Below, one piece after another: positions 33,361-46,017 of a stretch of DNA of 64,000 nt. The DNA lies in the NCBI GenBank assembly GCA_032717465.1, contig JAVRFU010000122.1, forward strand, positions 32,501 to 96,500. Direction: 5' to 3'. The notes below the pieces were generated by a model. The model saw only the letters and a list, made by a program, of their open reading frames with translations. It was not told the DNA's origin and ran no database searches. The stretch comes from Coenobita brevimanus (taxonomy: Eukaryota > Arthropoda > Malacostraca > Decapoda > Coenobitidae). Both the position numbers and the translations under genes were made by a program. The first letter of the stretch is position 1. Each line of letters opens with the position of its first letter.

Positions 33361-33880
33361 CACTGTGCCGTCCCTCTCTGCTGCCCCAGCTTGACCATAA
33401 ACACACAGGCGTGGCTCAGTACCACTAACCCACCCACACCCCACCACGCCACACCACACCACACCATAACACACTCCTTCACACTACACCACACCACATC
33501 AGACAACACCACTGTGCCGTCCCTCTCTGCTGCCCCAGCTTGACCATAAACAGACAGGCGTGGCTCAGTACCACTAACCCAGCCACACTACACCACACCA
33601 CACCATAACACACTCCTTCACACTACACCACACCACATCAGACAACACCACTGTGCCGTCCCTCTCTGCTGCCCCAGCTTGACCATAAACAGACAGGCGT
33701 GGCTCAGTACCACTAACCCAGCCACACCATACCACACCACACCATAACACACTCCTTCACACTACACCACACCACATCAGACAACACCACTGTGCCGTCT
33801 CTCTCTGCTCATCCAGCTTTACCACAAGCATAAAGGCACGGTTCAGTACCTGCTCTAAATCACTCACCCAGCCACATCTC
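33361..33880 (+). repeat. 139-bp tandem array, 3.6 units
   Basis: Units begin CACTGTGCCGTCCCTCTCTG at 33361, 33510, 33649 and 33788. The spacings are 149, 139 and 139 bp. The first three are nearly identical and the fourth is diverged and partial. Each contains ACACCACACC-rich stretches. It is satellite-like and non-coding. Confidence 0.93.
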
Positions 33881-35630
33881 CAGACGCCACGCCACCGCCT
33901 CGCCTTACCTGAAAGGAAGGAATATTTGGTTAATAAAAATCACGAGGAAGGCTATGTACTCCACACCCACCAAACAACATGTTAATCAAAACCTACTTAT
34001 GTCATTCCGGTATTTTACGTTGCTACATACAAAGATATGCAAACTGTTCAACTACTTCTTAACTGATATATACGAAGGGAGTCAATATGTCAAGAATATC
34101 ACATTATTTTCGACAGTAAGTGGGAACTATTTTACTGAAACTGATCGAACAACGTAAAGTCAGATTTATCCTGACAAATGGGTTCAAACTTCCTCCAAGC
34201 TTCACCGGAACATGCTACTGAAGACAGTGTCAATAATTTCACTTTGCATATCAATACAGTGTTCATGTATATAAAAAATGTCGCACTGGTTCACAATACA
34301 ATGCTGAAAGCCAGAAATTAATACTGTCAAGCTGGTCACATATTCTCCTGTCATCCAAGCTTCACATACGAGCTTCAAAATACCATCAGCATCATAGAAC
34401 AATGCAGATTCATTCTCTACAGTGTTGGGACTTTCTATGACCTTTATCGTAACCCATCCATGGTGTATTATATCACTCATTTCACTCTGGTTATCTCCCA
34501 ACGATTTTATATACCCGAAAAATAGCTCCTGGTTTTCAAAGGGTTAAGGTTAGTGATGGGTGAGCGGGGTCGGTGCGAGGGGAGTGAGTGGAAGGGTTAA
34601 GGTCAGGGTGGGGTGGGTGGGGGTGAAGCGAGGGGAGTGACTGGCAATATAGGCAACGATGCATGATTGACACCTGATATCTCATGCAGTGCGTGCTGAA
34701 CCTCTGTTAGAATAATTTAAGACTCTTTAACGTGTATTTATGAGGGTACGTTTATGGCCATTTTACCCGATATTACCAGCAATGAATGTAGTACAGATGA
34801 ACTAGCTAACTGCAGCCAATCTTCCTGTTCTTAATCACGCCACTATCACCACATCTAACCAAGTAATTCCTTATCTCAAATTAGAACATTAATCCCCTTT
34901 TACACCTGCAGTTATGAGGGTAGGAAGTTGATGTATTACCCTATTACCTGGTTTTAACACTTATACGGAGTGGATATTGTTGGTATGGTTAATAAAATCC
35001 ACGCTGTCTCGTCGGTGGTAAGCCCACCACTACATCGTTCCTTGGTGGTAATGATCTTGTTTACGTCAGCACCAAGATGTACACCTGCGGGAAATCGTAA
35101 CTCAGTTCAGAGGGTGGAATAAGCCAGGCACTTACCCTCCCACTGCCTTACCTTCAAGTTTAATGATCGGTAAATGTACTTATCTGGTTTTGGAACGAGG
35201 TAATTAATTAGCCAATGGCCTTATTAGTCGTTGCCTGTAAAGATATTTCATGGCAAAGCTCTATGACTTCACGGAAAGTTATGGTGTCGTAAATTTTCAG
35301 TGTGATCCCTGTCCCTCCACTTCCACCCAACCACCCACCCACAGCTCTGCCATTCTCTCTCTCTCTCTCGAATGGACTCATACATATAATTTAGTCTCAT
35401 CTACGGCGACATATGGCTTTTCAAACTTTTTCTTAGCAGTTCACAGCATGATACAGTATTTAGATTTACAAGTCACTGTCTCTTGTCTTATAAATACCGT
35501 GGCATTTATCACTACTTAACCTAATTTATGGCACAGGTCAGAGGACATTACATCATCTTATAAACTACGTACTTATATATCATGCCACCATAGTCGCCAC
35601 CCACATCACCAGCCACCTCCACTTATACAG

Positions 35631-35675
<45 letters not shown>

Positions 35676-36886
35676 GGCGAGGCAGTGAGAAGAGTAGAGG
35701 TGATGAAATAAAAAATATCTGATTCCACCCTATTTAGAACAGCTGTACCCTTATGTTATGAACCTGCCAACACGTGAGAGCTGTACTTCCTACACGGGTG
35801 AATAGTACAAGGTCACCAAGTGAGTGAAATCTGATTCTGCTTGAGATTTGACGGGATTTTTTTTTTTTTTCCAAGACAAATCACGAAAAACTATGCACAT
35901 ATGCATAGTTGGATAAGCAGTACTCTGAAGGAAGAAGGGATCAAGCAAAGAAGGTATAGGTAGGTAGTAGACAGGTAGCTGGTTAGGCAGGTAGAGGTGT
36001 TTAGATAGGAGGGCAGTCAGAATGTATGGGTGCGTAAGCAGGGAGGGAAAAAAATAGGTGGTGGGTAGGTTGAGAGAATACTGAATGTTAAGAAGGTAAG
36101 TATGTGGGTAGGTGTTCAGATAATGCAAGTAGGACGATAGATGGATTAGTTCAAAGACGCTCTTATCTGTGTGTGCTGGCGTGACTAGGTAGGCAAGTGG
36201 TAGGCCAGAACACAGGAAGGTGGGTTGATAAAGTACAGTAAGGTTGAGGCTTCATCATTACCACACCATTACCATCACAATAACCAGTACATCACACACC
36301 CTCCCTAATTGCTTCCTACATACCGGAATGGACATAGCAATTATTTCTCTCTTTATCTGCCCACTGCCTCTCGCCGCATCTCACAAGGGGTGGCATTGAC
36401 AGAGGGACCTTCAGCTATTTCTGTCTCGAATCAGCAACAGCCTCACCTTCCACCACACACCATCCCGCCTCATACACCCATCCACCGTGTTCTTGGTTTA
36501 CCCAGTGCGTTCATTCTTTAACTTCCTTACTTCCACCTCATATCCCGTCAACTTGCATCCATATGATTACCTTGGCCAATGAAGTTGGGCGGAAGTTATG
36601 TAATCACCCGTATCTATTTGTCTGATTGAGTACAAGATAACAAGGTATCTTTAAAACTTGTCATGGGATTCCAGTGAAATTTAGTGGACATGTGGGCAGA
36701 GGATCAAGAATAATTTGGCTGTATTTCGAGGTGAATCCGGATGCAGGAATAAGTCATAAATTTTACTGGCGTTGGCGGAAATATACATTCTCAGGGTGCT
36801 TTCTAGATTTTGGTCCGCCATATGTAGCCTACCTTTTTCCTTTTACTCTTTCCGGACACACACCCTCCTTTATGTCCTTCACCATC
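33881..36886. other. Unassigned interval with minor repeats
   Basis: A 66-bp degenerate duplication around GGGTTAAGGT at 34542-34650, (AG)n at 35634-35671, and degenerate GGTA-rich DNA at 35940-36140. The minus-strand open frame 34202-34501 has unbiased composition but starts at TTG and has no domain I recognise. Confidence 0.5.
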
Positions 36887-36887
36887 T

Positions 36888-37510
36888 TTGGAAAATGTGA
36901 GTACGTTTAAGTACTTGGGTAGTGTGATGAGTAAGGATGGAGGTTTGGAGGGTGAAGTGCTTGAAAGGGTACAGCAGGGAAGAAAGGTTACTGGTTCTTT
37001 GAAAGCAGTGATAAGAAACAGGGAAGTGAGCATGGAAGTGAAAAAGTTATACATGACAGTATTGTTATACCAACGCTAACGTATGGAAGTGAAGCTTGGA
37101 CATTGTTGGAAGGACATAAGTCAAGAGCGAGAGCAGTGGAAATGAGTTATTTAAGAGGAGCCTGTGGAGTCACATGGAGAGACAGGCTGACGAATGAGGA
37201 TATAAAGGAGCGTTGTGATGTGGATGTGATAGGAAGCGTTATGAGGAACACACTGAGGTGGTTTGGCCATGTGGAGAGGATGGAGGGTGAAAGACTGACG
37301 AAGAGAGTGTATGTGAGTGAGGTGGAGGGGGGAAGAGGGAGGGGGAGGCCGAGGATGAGATGGAGGGATGGGGTGGAGAGGTATATGAGAGAGAGGGGTG
37401 TGAGCTGGGAGCAGGGCAGTGAAATGGCGGGGGACAGGACGACGTGGAGGCGATTTGTTTGTGGCCACCGCAAACGGGATTGAGGCGTCTGGCAATAGAT
37501 AGACAGATAG
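36888..37510 (+). mobile_element. LINE family F1, 5'-truncated copy F1b
   Basis: Starts inside the RT C-terminal region at TGGAAAATGTGAGTACG (matching 10326 onward) and runs to the ATAGATAGACAGATAG tail. Relative to F1a, one base is lost in AAAAGTTA(CT)ACATG (near 37049), which breaks the frame. Six bases are missing near 37215 (in frame). The frame resumes at about 37100-37483 with LRWFGHVERM and GRGRPRMRWRDGV. Confidence 0.92.
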
Positions 37511-37717
37511 ACCACCTTTGCTTATGATCTTGTTCTCGGTCTAAAAATTATATTCTGGCAAACTTTCAACTACTCTGGTCTACATCTTACGAAGCTGTCA
37601 TTCAGGTTCTTTCAAACAACTTGCTTCTAATCTCCCGAAGGCCTACTTCTCGCAACATTATTACTCTTACACTATTTGTTGGTTAACGTGAGCCTTCTCT
37701 TCAAGCTGCTTGCTCCT

Positions 37718-37937
37718 GGGACCATATTCTCGTCGGTAAAGGAAACCCCGTAACTCTTCATCGATTTATTTTGCTGATTACACCTTGCTATCCTCTTCTG
37801 TGATACTAAAATCATTCTAATATCAAATAATTCATAAATAAGGTACAAAATTATATTAGACAGCCGTATCAAAAATACGAGTAAATCGCTATGGAAGAGG
37901 TGCTCGGGAGCCATTTGAAGCAACGAAATTACAGGCC
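37718..37937. mobile_element. TIR family A, copy A6
   Basis: ACCATATTCTCGTCGGTAAA on the left and GAAGAGGTGCTCGGGAGC..AATTACAGGCCC on the right. The spacer start TTTTGCTGATTACACCTTGC is shared with A1 and A5. Confidence 0.82.
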
Positions 37938-38040
37938 CTGGCCTTAACCCTTACTGGACGCAGGCAACTCCCAAGCTGAGTAAATATCGCTTGACAGTAT
38001 AAGAAAAAATTGATTTATGATTACTACTGGCGTCCGGCGA

Positions 38041-38254
38041 TAACTATACTGTTTGTACTCTAACTTGGCCAGATTTTCGTTTTTTTGCAGACTATTTTAC
38101 ATGGCTCAGTGGCTGGAAAAGACAACACTACGGCTCTACATGCTTTCCACAGCATTTTTTTGTGACTAGTATAATATTCCAGTGCTAGTCTATTGTTAGC
38201 ACTGGTGAGATGGCAATTTTAGGCCAAATTAGACTTAAAATGTTACAGTAAATC
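38041..38254 (+). mobile_element. TIR family B, copy B3
   Basis: Left TIR TAACTATACTGTTTGTACTC, then TAACTTGGCC. Right TIR GGCCAAATTAGACTTAAAAT, then GTTACAGTAAATC. The interior has TTTTTGCAGACTATTTTACA and GTGACTAGTATAATATTCCA as in B1 and B2. Confidence 0.85.
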
Positions 38255-39530
38255 AGCTATTTTTCATTACTAAGGCAGCTATAATACACTACCATACTCT
38301 TACCTGGTACTGGATACACTCAACCTAACACATATGCAAACCTTACAACGACAGAGCACGGATACAACTGACAACTGTTTAGATCATTCACAAAAATGGG
38401 CAACTAATACCCGGGGAAAAAAAAATCGCCAGAAATATGGATGTCTCTTGGAAAAAAGACAAATAAAGTAGAAATTAACAAGGGTCTTCATTGTTTCTTG
38501 GCAATTTTGGTTGGCAGGACAGGCGAGGAGTGAGGGAGTAGGTGGGTGGCTGCAACATTACCACCACAACCGTATGTTTACACTCACAATAAGTGGCTGC
38601 ACCAGAGTGTATGTATAAGACCACAGTGTATTGTTTAGACACCAAAGTTTATGTCCTAGCCAAGAGAGGCTGTCAAATTATACATTAATGCGTCATCACT
38701 CACACTCATCCTCGCCACTCTTCTTGCATCCCTAATTATTTCACAACAAGGTGTAATGTTATGACGGTCACTGGCTACACCTACAGTGTTGTCTTAAAGG
38801 TGTTAATTCTGACATCAACACCATCACTGCCCTCACAGTGTTGTGATGGCCACTGGTTACGCCTGCAGTGTTGTCCAAAAGGGCTTCTGATTAACATGGG
38901 CATCATGGCAGCCTTCCCTCACGCTGTTTTAACAGGTGTGTTTGTTGTGTTGAGTTTCTCTTTGATTTTCCACCTCTCGCATCTGTGATTCATTCTCACT
39001 CTATTTTCACTAAGAGTCATGGCTTTGCAGGGCAGAGAATTTGATCTTTCTAATTTAAGTGAACTGAGGATATTCTGTATATTTTCTTAAGAACATTTGC
39101 TACTGCATCACCATTACTGACATGTACCGCCCGTTTGGCTGAATGTGCAGTAAGAATACAGTGTGTTGAAGGAGTCAGAGAATGAGGAGGTGACAGTGTT
39201 AGCCTACACGATCAAACAGTTTTACTAACCGGCATGACTGGTGCAGGTTGACGCCACAATCATGTGAACATGAAATATAAACAATGAGAGAGAACGATCA
39301 GCAGGCAGAGAGAATATACATGCAGGGAAGCAGTGCGAAACAGAGGTACAGAATAAGAGATAAGTACAGTAAATGGATAGACAGCCCAACCAGAATGAAA
39401 CTCAGCCTTTCCCTTCCTTCCACAAACTCCCTCCTCCCCATCTCTTATTTGGCTTCATATTTATCGTGCAAGTTAATAGGCGGGGTGAAGTTGTTACACC
39501 CTAGCTCAAGAAGAAACAGTACAGCATTAG
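38255..39530. other. Unassigned interval
   Basis: A short diverged duplication (TGGCTACACCTACAGTGTTG at 38770 versus TGGTTACGCCTGCAGTGTTG at 38852, about 82 bp apart). Otherwise nothing is recognised. Confidence 0.45.
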
Positions 39531-39536
39531 GGGGCT

Positions 39537-39737
39537 ACTTGACCTAGATTTTTATGCTACGGCAGTTTACTTCACATAGCACAGTGGCAGAAAAGACAAT
39601 ACTACAGTTGATCATCATTTCCATAACATTTTCTCATAACAAGCACCGCATTCTGGTGTTATACACTTACAACTCAGCATTCAGGATGAGGAGACGGTAA
39701 TTTTAGGCCAAGTTAGTGTACAATGAGTATAGTAAAT
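39537..39737 (+). mobile_element. TIR family B, copy B4 (left end eroded)
   Basis: It begins at CTTGACCTAGATTTTTATGC, so the outer part of the left TIR is missing or diverged. The right end GGCCAAGTTAGTGTACAATG, then AGTATAGTAAATG, is preserved. GGCAGTTTACTTCACATAGC and CAACTCAGCATTCAGGATGA match the family interior. Confidence 0.8.
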
Positions 39738-40642
39738 GGCTGGGTGAAGAGTGGGTAAAGGGGAGCGATAAGGTCCAGAATTCATGAGGAAAAAGGGCAA
39801 ACTCAAAAGGGAAGCAAATAAATATTCCCTTAACCTTTTCAGCATGATAGCATTTTAAATAACTGTTGCTATTACGGAGGGATTTTGGCTAGCTCAGGGA
39901 GGGCCTCTTAAATGTAAGAGTTAATGAATTAAGTCGTTCTGTGGTTACGAAAGTCAATACATTTAACTTTCACTGTAACAAATAGGATATTGAAATTCTT
40001 AAAGTTCAACAGGTTCTGGTAACTACTGAGTAGGTTTATAAAGGTACTAAAAGCTGTAAATTGGACATAAAGATAAAAATCCAGTTCTGGGATGATGAGG
40101 GAATGAAAATGGTGTGGAATGGAGAAGGAAAATAGGATGATAACAGAAAAAAAAAACTAGAAATGGAATAAAACATGACTCAGCACTTATAATTATCAAT
40201 TTTCAAAGTAAAACTCAATTATCACCTAATCTTCAAAGAATGCACGTAACACTGATAGATTCCCCAGCAAAAAATTTCCGTTTTGAAACTGCCTCTGTCT
40301 CTCGTACTAGCAGGCTGACACAGCATAAATAAAAAAATATATACGGTACCTCCTTTTTTGGACCAGATAAAATGTGGAAAAATTTTTCTACCATTATATT
40401 ACGTACTTGATAAACCTAATTGAGCTTTGATAATGAATTCCAAAAACCGCATTCACACAAACTGCTTTTCATTGTATTGCATTACTACAGTACGTGTACT
40501 GATAATGGCATAACAGCACGAGCTAACTACAGCATCAAGAAAAATAAGACAAAAACAATATTTGCACACAAAAACACATCTAATGACGAACTACATAATA
40601 ACACCAATAATCCCCAGTGCCATCGTGTTGCTACTGTTAATG

Positions 40643-40646
<4 letters not shown>

Positions 40647-40699
<53 letters not shown>
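40647..40699. repeat. (GA)n microsatellite
   Basis: Perfect GA tract; the interval 39738-40646 shows nothing else. Confidence 0.95.
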
Positions 40700-40702
<3 letters not shown>

Positions 40703-40794
40703 GGGTTTATCACACACATCTTGACCTGCCTCTTCAATACTGTTACCACGAGGTTAGAAGCAAAAGATTTGTGGTGATGTAAACAGGGACTCTT

Positions 40795-41105
40795 AGGCGG
40801 CTGGGGAGGACTGGGCAATGTAGGGTTAGGCTGGGTTGGGTTAAAATGAGGTGGGCTAGGCTAAATCAGGGAAGGGTAGATCACATCAGGTTAGACTGTG
40901 AGAAGTCAGGATGAATTGGGTTAGACTGGACTAAGTGTGAGGAGATAAGTTAAAGTTTGGCTAAGGCAGGATAGGTTTAATTAAGGTTGGTTAGGTTAGG
41001 TGAGATTATGGTTTCGTAATGCGCAACAGGAAAGGTTGGAGAATGATATTAGGCAAGGGTAGGATTGGCTAGGTTATGTTATGTGAGGTTAAGTCAGGTT
41101 ATAGT
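40795..41105 (+). repeat. Degenerate TTAGG/GGTTA-rich DNA
   Basis: Repeated GGTTAG, GGCTAG, GGGTTAGACTGG and a near-perfect GGTTGGTTAGGTTAGGTGAG at about 40987-41006. TTAGG is the ancestral arthropod telomere repeat, so this may be old interstitial telomere-like DNA; it is very diverged. Confidence 0.55.
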
Positions 41106-41319
41106 ACTGCACTTTACAATAAGAAGGACAAGTAGGTCAAGGAAAATATATTTGAGAATGTTGAAATAAAGGAATACAGACTTAAAGACGTACTTTTAAC
41201 TAAATCGTTACGAAAATAATTTTATCTCAAGTGCAACCTTGACAAATGGGAACGATTAAGTGATGTGGGTATAAGAAATTTTATATTAGTACTGTGTCAA
41301 ACACTCAAACAGGAAGATA

Positions 41320-41368
41320 CACACACACACACACACACAGACACACACACACACACACACACACACAG
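41320..41368. repeat. (CA)n microsatellite
   Basis: CA tract with one G interruption. Confidence 0.95.
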
Positions 41369-41854
41369 CAACGCCGTGAAGATGGTGCAGCTCAAGCTTT
41401 CGACATTTTTAATTCCCTTATACAGGCCAAACCACCCACATTGTAACGTGTCATGGTTGTTGTATATGAAGCATTCCGTCAAGTGCCACGGTAGTAAAAA
41501 CTGTGTTCCTTTTCTTCAGAGTGCTTAATAAGAAAGGGCCATACCAGCATGCCTTCAACGTTCAAGATGACTGCGTTTGCATGAGAGAAAAGCAGAAAAC
41601 AAAATAAACAGTACCACAAGCCCATCCTTCTTAGTGCACACTCTTACCACGTAATGGCGATATAGGGTAATATGCCCTCACCATCCTTCCTCATATGATA
41701 CGTATCGCAGGTTAAGCGCTCAGGCACGCTAAAAGGCGGTGCTCTTATATGCAGGATCTGGGCCGGATAAAATCTTGGGAGAAAAAGGGAAAGACTGCTA
41801 TGAATATGCTTATGAACGACGTCCTACATTATACAGGATGGTAGGTGATAAGAG

Positions 41855-42140
41855 GTGATAGTGTGGTGTGGGAGCGAGGTGTGGTAACGTGCGGGTGAAG
41901 TGTGTGAGATGTGGCATTATGGTTGGCAGTATGAGATGTGGCAGTGTAATGTGTGGCTCTCTGAGGTGTAGCAATATGTGGTGAGGAAGTTGGAGTTACA
42001 GCAACGCGTGGTGAGGCAGTGTGATGTGCGGCAGTGTGAGGTATGGCAATCTGTAGTCAGGCAGTGTGAGGTACTTGTATACTAGTGTGTGGTGAGGCAG
42101 TGTGAGATGTGGCATTATGGTGTGGTGGTGTGAGGTGGAG
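41855..42140 (+). repeat. Degenerate GTG-rich minisatellite
   Basis: Recurring GTGAGGCAGTGTGAGRTGTGG and GGCAATATGTGGTGAGG blocks at irregular 30-60-base spacing. Confidence 0.65.
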
Positions 42141-43705
42141 TAGTATCTTCCGTCGCACCGTGACTTTCCTACCGACCTGTATGAGTATAAATATTTGCTA
42201 TATTATTAGTAAGGTTTCTAGGTTAAAAATTCATTGATGTATGCACTTATTTGAGTCAGAATAGTTGTAACCTGGTATAAATCGCTTAATAACTGCATCC
42301 TGATTTCTCTCCGTCTATTTCAGTACTAAGGGGTAGCCTACTGTACATTGACCTATATTCACCTCTGTCTATACTTATAACCCCTTCAGTCTGGTCACGT
42401 CACTTATTCCATTCTGGTAAACCCTACACAATTTCATCCAGCTTAAGGGTTCCAGGGTTGCTGTTTTAATAATCATCTTCAATTACCCTTCAAACTGATT
42501 GACCTAAGTAATCACACTAAAAAGATCGTGGCAGCGTAACAACAGGGGTCACTGCCGCCGTACAAGGGTAAAAGCAGCACACGGATGGCAATACAATTTA
42601 TAATACAAATAATAACAGACACCAAACAGTACGAGTAAAATTCATATACCACGTCATGAACACACCATAAAATTATACAAGAAACAACAACAATTAAAAC
42701 CATGCACAAGAAATTAATGCTGACTGTGGAAGCCTCCTTCCTCAAGAAACAAGAAGGTGGCTCCTCCCGTCATATATGCCTCCTCTCCAGGGACTGAGGA
42801 GAGAAAGCAAGACCCATCTCCACCCTTAACCCGGGAAAGTATCGACGGCGACCCTTCAAACAGCAGGGGATTTCGCCGGAAGAATAAAATGTTCAAGCGT
42901 TAGCTAGAACAACACAGGTCCATTCACTGTCCCTTTAAAGTGCTGCGCCCTGGAATGGAAGGTGGATGTGTCTGTAGGCCGGCTAACATTAACCACAACC
43001 ATACCGGGGATCTCGCTGGTAATGTGTGGACACAAACTGGTGTATGATAAGAACATCTGGCTTGTCCATTTGCCCCTCCTCATGGCTATCTTACGCATCA
43101 CACCATCAGTATAATGCGACTCGTGAACACAAACCAATGGGACTGGATACTTGGGTCTTTCCCGCCCTGCCAGTCACTTGAGGGGATGAATGACAGGGTG
43201 AAGTTGACTAGTAAGTGGAGACGACGAGGCAACAACGGGGGAAGTGAGACAAGGAGGGGGGCAGGTGGAAGAAACTTGTGAGATGGAGGCCCGTGAGGGT
43301 GAGACAGGGTCCAGTTGGTGTCTTGTTACATCGGCATTATGCAGTCTCGTTACTTCACTTCCGCCTCAGTTTACGATGATCGGCTTTGCTTTCAAGAAAT
43401 GGTTGGTGACCGAGAGACTACAGCGAGTGGACTACATGTAAAAATTATCATGAGTTCATACTTGGATCATTACAAAGAATTACAAAAAGGTCTTCCATAA
43501 ATCCCACTGACATCTCATCAAAAACCATCACCAGCACATCCACACCAGTCCTACATAGACAGCTCAAGATAATGAAAGTAAATACCAGGGCCCAGTGGTG
43601 ACGTCTGACACCTATGAGTTTTCTGCCTGTATGTGAAGGGACATTGGCTCCTAGTACAGTACCCAGTCTACAGCCCTACAATCTATGTCTAGAACTGAAT
43701 GCATG

Positions 43706-43740
<35 letters not shown>

Positions 43741-44880
43741 GTTACACAAAAACATACACTATGAACGCACTCATCTCTCCCCCATCCCACCCCCCACCAA
43801 CCACCACACTTCTGAATACACATCCTCGCAATCTCCCAAACCAGGCAACAACATACACCACCGATATATTTAGACAAGACCTCTCCACTTGTACCAGGCT
43901 GCTGACATCACCACCACAACACACCACACCACCATCATCAACCACTGACAAAACCACCAAACTTTATCAACACTAGACGAAGACGGAGAGAAAATCCATA
44001 ATCTCTCTGTATCTGGACGAAGAGATTTGATATGTGATTAGGTTTTGGGTGATATGAAGATGGGAGGAGCAGACAGAAATGAGGGGGTTGGGGATGTTTG
44101 TTGATTAACGTTATTTTGTTCTCTTGTGGATCTGCCCGTGTATTTATCCATCTGCAGACAATGCCTAGGTGAAGCGTTCCTGAGGATCACTGATCCACTC
44201 AGACGCCAACACAGGGCACCGAACCGCCTTATGCGTCGCCACATTGACGCTACTACCTGCCGTCTGTGTGTAGTGAATGAAGACTGGATTGATGATATTA
44301 CCCGGAATAATTATAATAAAATGTTTGTGCGCCTTACTACAATCAGTGAAAACGATGGTATGTCAATGTATGGTATTTAAAAATGTTCGTATCAACTGTT
44401 CCGTAAATTATCATGGGCTTCGAGTTACCGAGTTAGCGATCTGCTGTTAGTACTCAAGCCATGAATGATTTGGTCCATGGCTGAGACTTCTAGCCTATGT
44501 TTGTTTTCTCGGTGCTTGTCTTGTTTCTAATAGTCTAGCTTAATTTTATTCACACTGTCCATAAGCAACAATCAGTGTTTATCATGTGTCTGGCTCATAC
44601 ACTTGATCGGTGCTGGTATGTAGTTTATATTATTTTTTGTCTGTCTGCAGCTTCTAGAACTCAATTTGGGTCCGTAATTTTGTGGCCTGCGTTGACTGGA
44701 CTGTTTGGTTTTATGGTGTTCTTTACCTTGTTCTAACTTCTGCCTGTTACTTTTCATTCCCAAAGTTCACTTTTCTTTTGCACATTCGGTTCTCTGCCGG
44801 TACTCTCACACATCCACCAATTTTTACAAGACTCTTAGTGCAAAAGTCTTTTTCCTGTTACTCGCTCAGTTACCTCCACT
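42141..44880. other. Unassigned interval
   Basis: No exon, RNA gene or shared repeat was recognised, apart from (CA)n at 43709-43738. Short frames (for example 44126-44380) carry no known motif. Confidence 0.45.
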
Positions 44881-44889
44881 CTTTTACTC

Positions 44890-45270
44890 ACACCAACCAC
44901 TGCCCACCTGTTATTCATTCCCAGATACCATGTCACACATTCCAGTCATCCTCTTTCCCTGACTCACTCCATTTACACTGTTACGCACTTCTACCTGGCT
45001 CACCTCTGTGCTGCCCTTTCTTGTTTTTTACACAGTCGCCTCCATTCTGTTATCTCACTGCAACAACTGCTCACCTGTTACTCATTCCCAGACACCCTGT
45101 TATACATTCAACTTATCTACCTCCTACCTGACTAACGTACATGTTGTTCTTTCTTTAATTCACTCAGTCACTTTCATTCTGTTACTCATTCCAACCACTG
45201 CCCACCTGTTGTTCATACCCAGATACCCTGTTGCATATTCCAATCATCTGCCGTCTTTTTACATACTCCA
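44890..45270 (+). repeat. Degenerate tandem repeat, about 131-167-bp units
   Basis: AACCACTGCCCACCTGTTAT, then TCATTCCCAGATACC, begins at 44895 and recurs at 45062 and 45193 with intermediate divergence. The interval is pyrimidine-rich. Confidence 0.7.
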
Positions 45271-45524
45271 GTCACCTGGTCTTCACAGCCAGTCATTTTC
45301 ATACATTCCCACTCTCTTCAGCACTATCTAAGCTACACAACACCATGCTTCCCCTTTCTGATATTCCATACTGCGCTCATATTGACCACTGTGCAGCTGA
45401 TGGTTACTTACGCGATGGAATCAACTCTTCAATCTAATGACTATTTTAAATTTAATATTTGCTAACACTAATCCATATTATACAATTTTAGGAGGATCTT
45501 TATCTTCACAGGGCTTAATGCAAC

Positions 45525-45890
45525 GTTGTTGATAACACGCACACCTTCATCCTGGCTGATGGTGTGAATCTTCGCTGTGATGGCTGTCTTCAAAGCTGGG
45601 ATGGTCTGAGGATTGTTCTGATAGATGTTGTCTTTGAGGAAACCCCAGAGGCAACATCACCATGGAGTGGTTGAGGGAGCACTTTGGGGAACGCCTCATC
45701 AGCCGCAAAGCCGACACAGAATGGTCCCCTCATTCACCGGATCTCAACCCCCCCAGACTTTTTCCTTTGGGGTTTCCTCAAAGACAACATCTATCAGAAC
45801 AATCCTCAGACCATCCCAGCTTTGAAGACAGCCATCACAGCGAAGATTCACACCATCAGCCAGGATGAATGTGTGCGTGTTATCAACAAC
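45525..45890. repeat. Foldback: 122-bp inverted arms around a 122-bp loop
   Basis: 45525-45646 is the reverse complement of 45769-45890 without indels and with about one mismatch (a C/A difference in CACACCTTCATCC versus the other arm). The arms are transposase-coding sequence, so this is a rearrangement within the element and not its natural TIR. Confidence 0.92.
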
Positions 45891-45953
45891 TTTGCACGGC
45901 GCATTCAGGAATGCCTCCGGCTCGATGGCGGTCATTTGGAGCATAGTCTCTAA
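45684..45953 (+). pseudogene. Mariner-type transposase C-terminal fragment
   Basis: This frame carries, from about 45722, WSPHSPDLNPPDFFLWGFLK, then KDNIYQNNPQT, the block holding the third catalytic acidic residue of the DDE/D triad (the Asp in NPPD). It is followed by the usual helical tail ending CLRLDGGHLEHSL. A C-run near 45750 (CCCCCCC) sits at the motif, and different frames cover the upstream part (45662-45868), suggesting a one-base indel. The N-terminal DNA-binding domain and the first two catalytic Asp residues are absent. Confidence 0.85.
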
Positions 45954-46017
45954 GCGCCCTGGAGAATTTTTTGGTTCAAATATATGCTTAATCAGTTTGA
46001 AATATATGATTGTCATG

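Noticed and set aside
33361..33880. Regularly spaced repeats resembling a CRISPR array
   Set aside because: Units are 139-149 bp and contiguous without unique spacers, in eukaryotic DNA. This is an ordinary tandem array. The 42-bp array at 59.9 kb was rejected for the same reason.
34202..34501. 99-codon minus-strand frame with unbiased amino acid composition
   Set aside because: It starts at TTG and has no recognisable domain, splice context or second copy. A translated search would decide; I could not support it as a gene.
44126..44380. 84-codon frame with mixed composition
   Set aside because: No recognisable motif or homologous copy here, and no splice-site or start context to argue for an exon.
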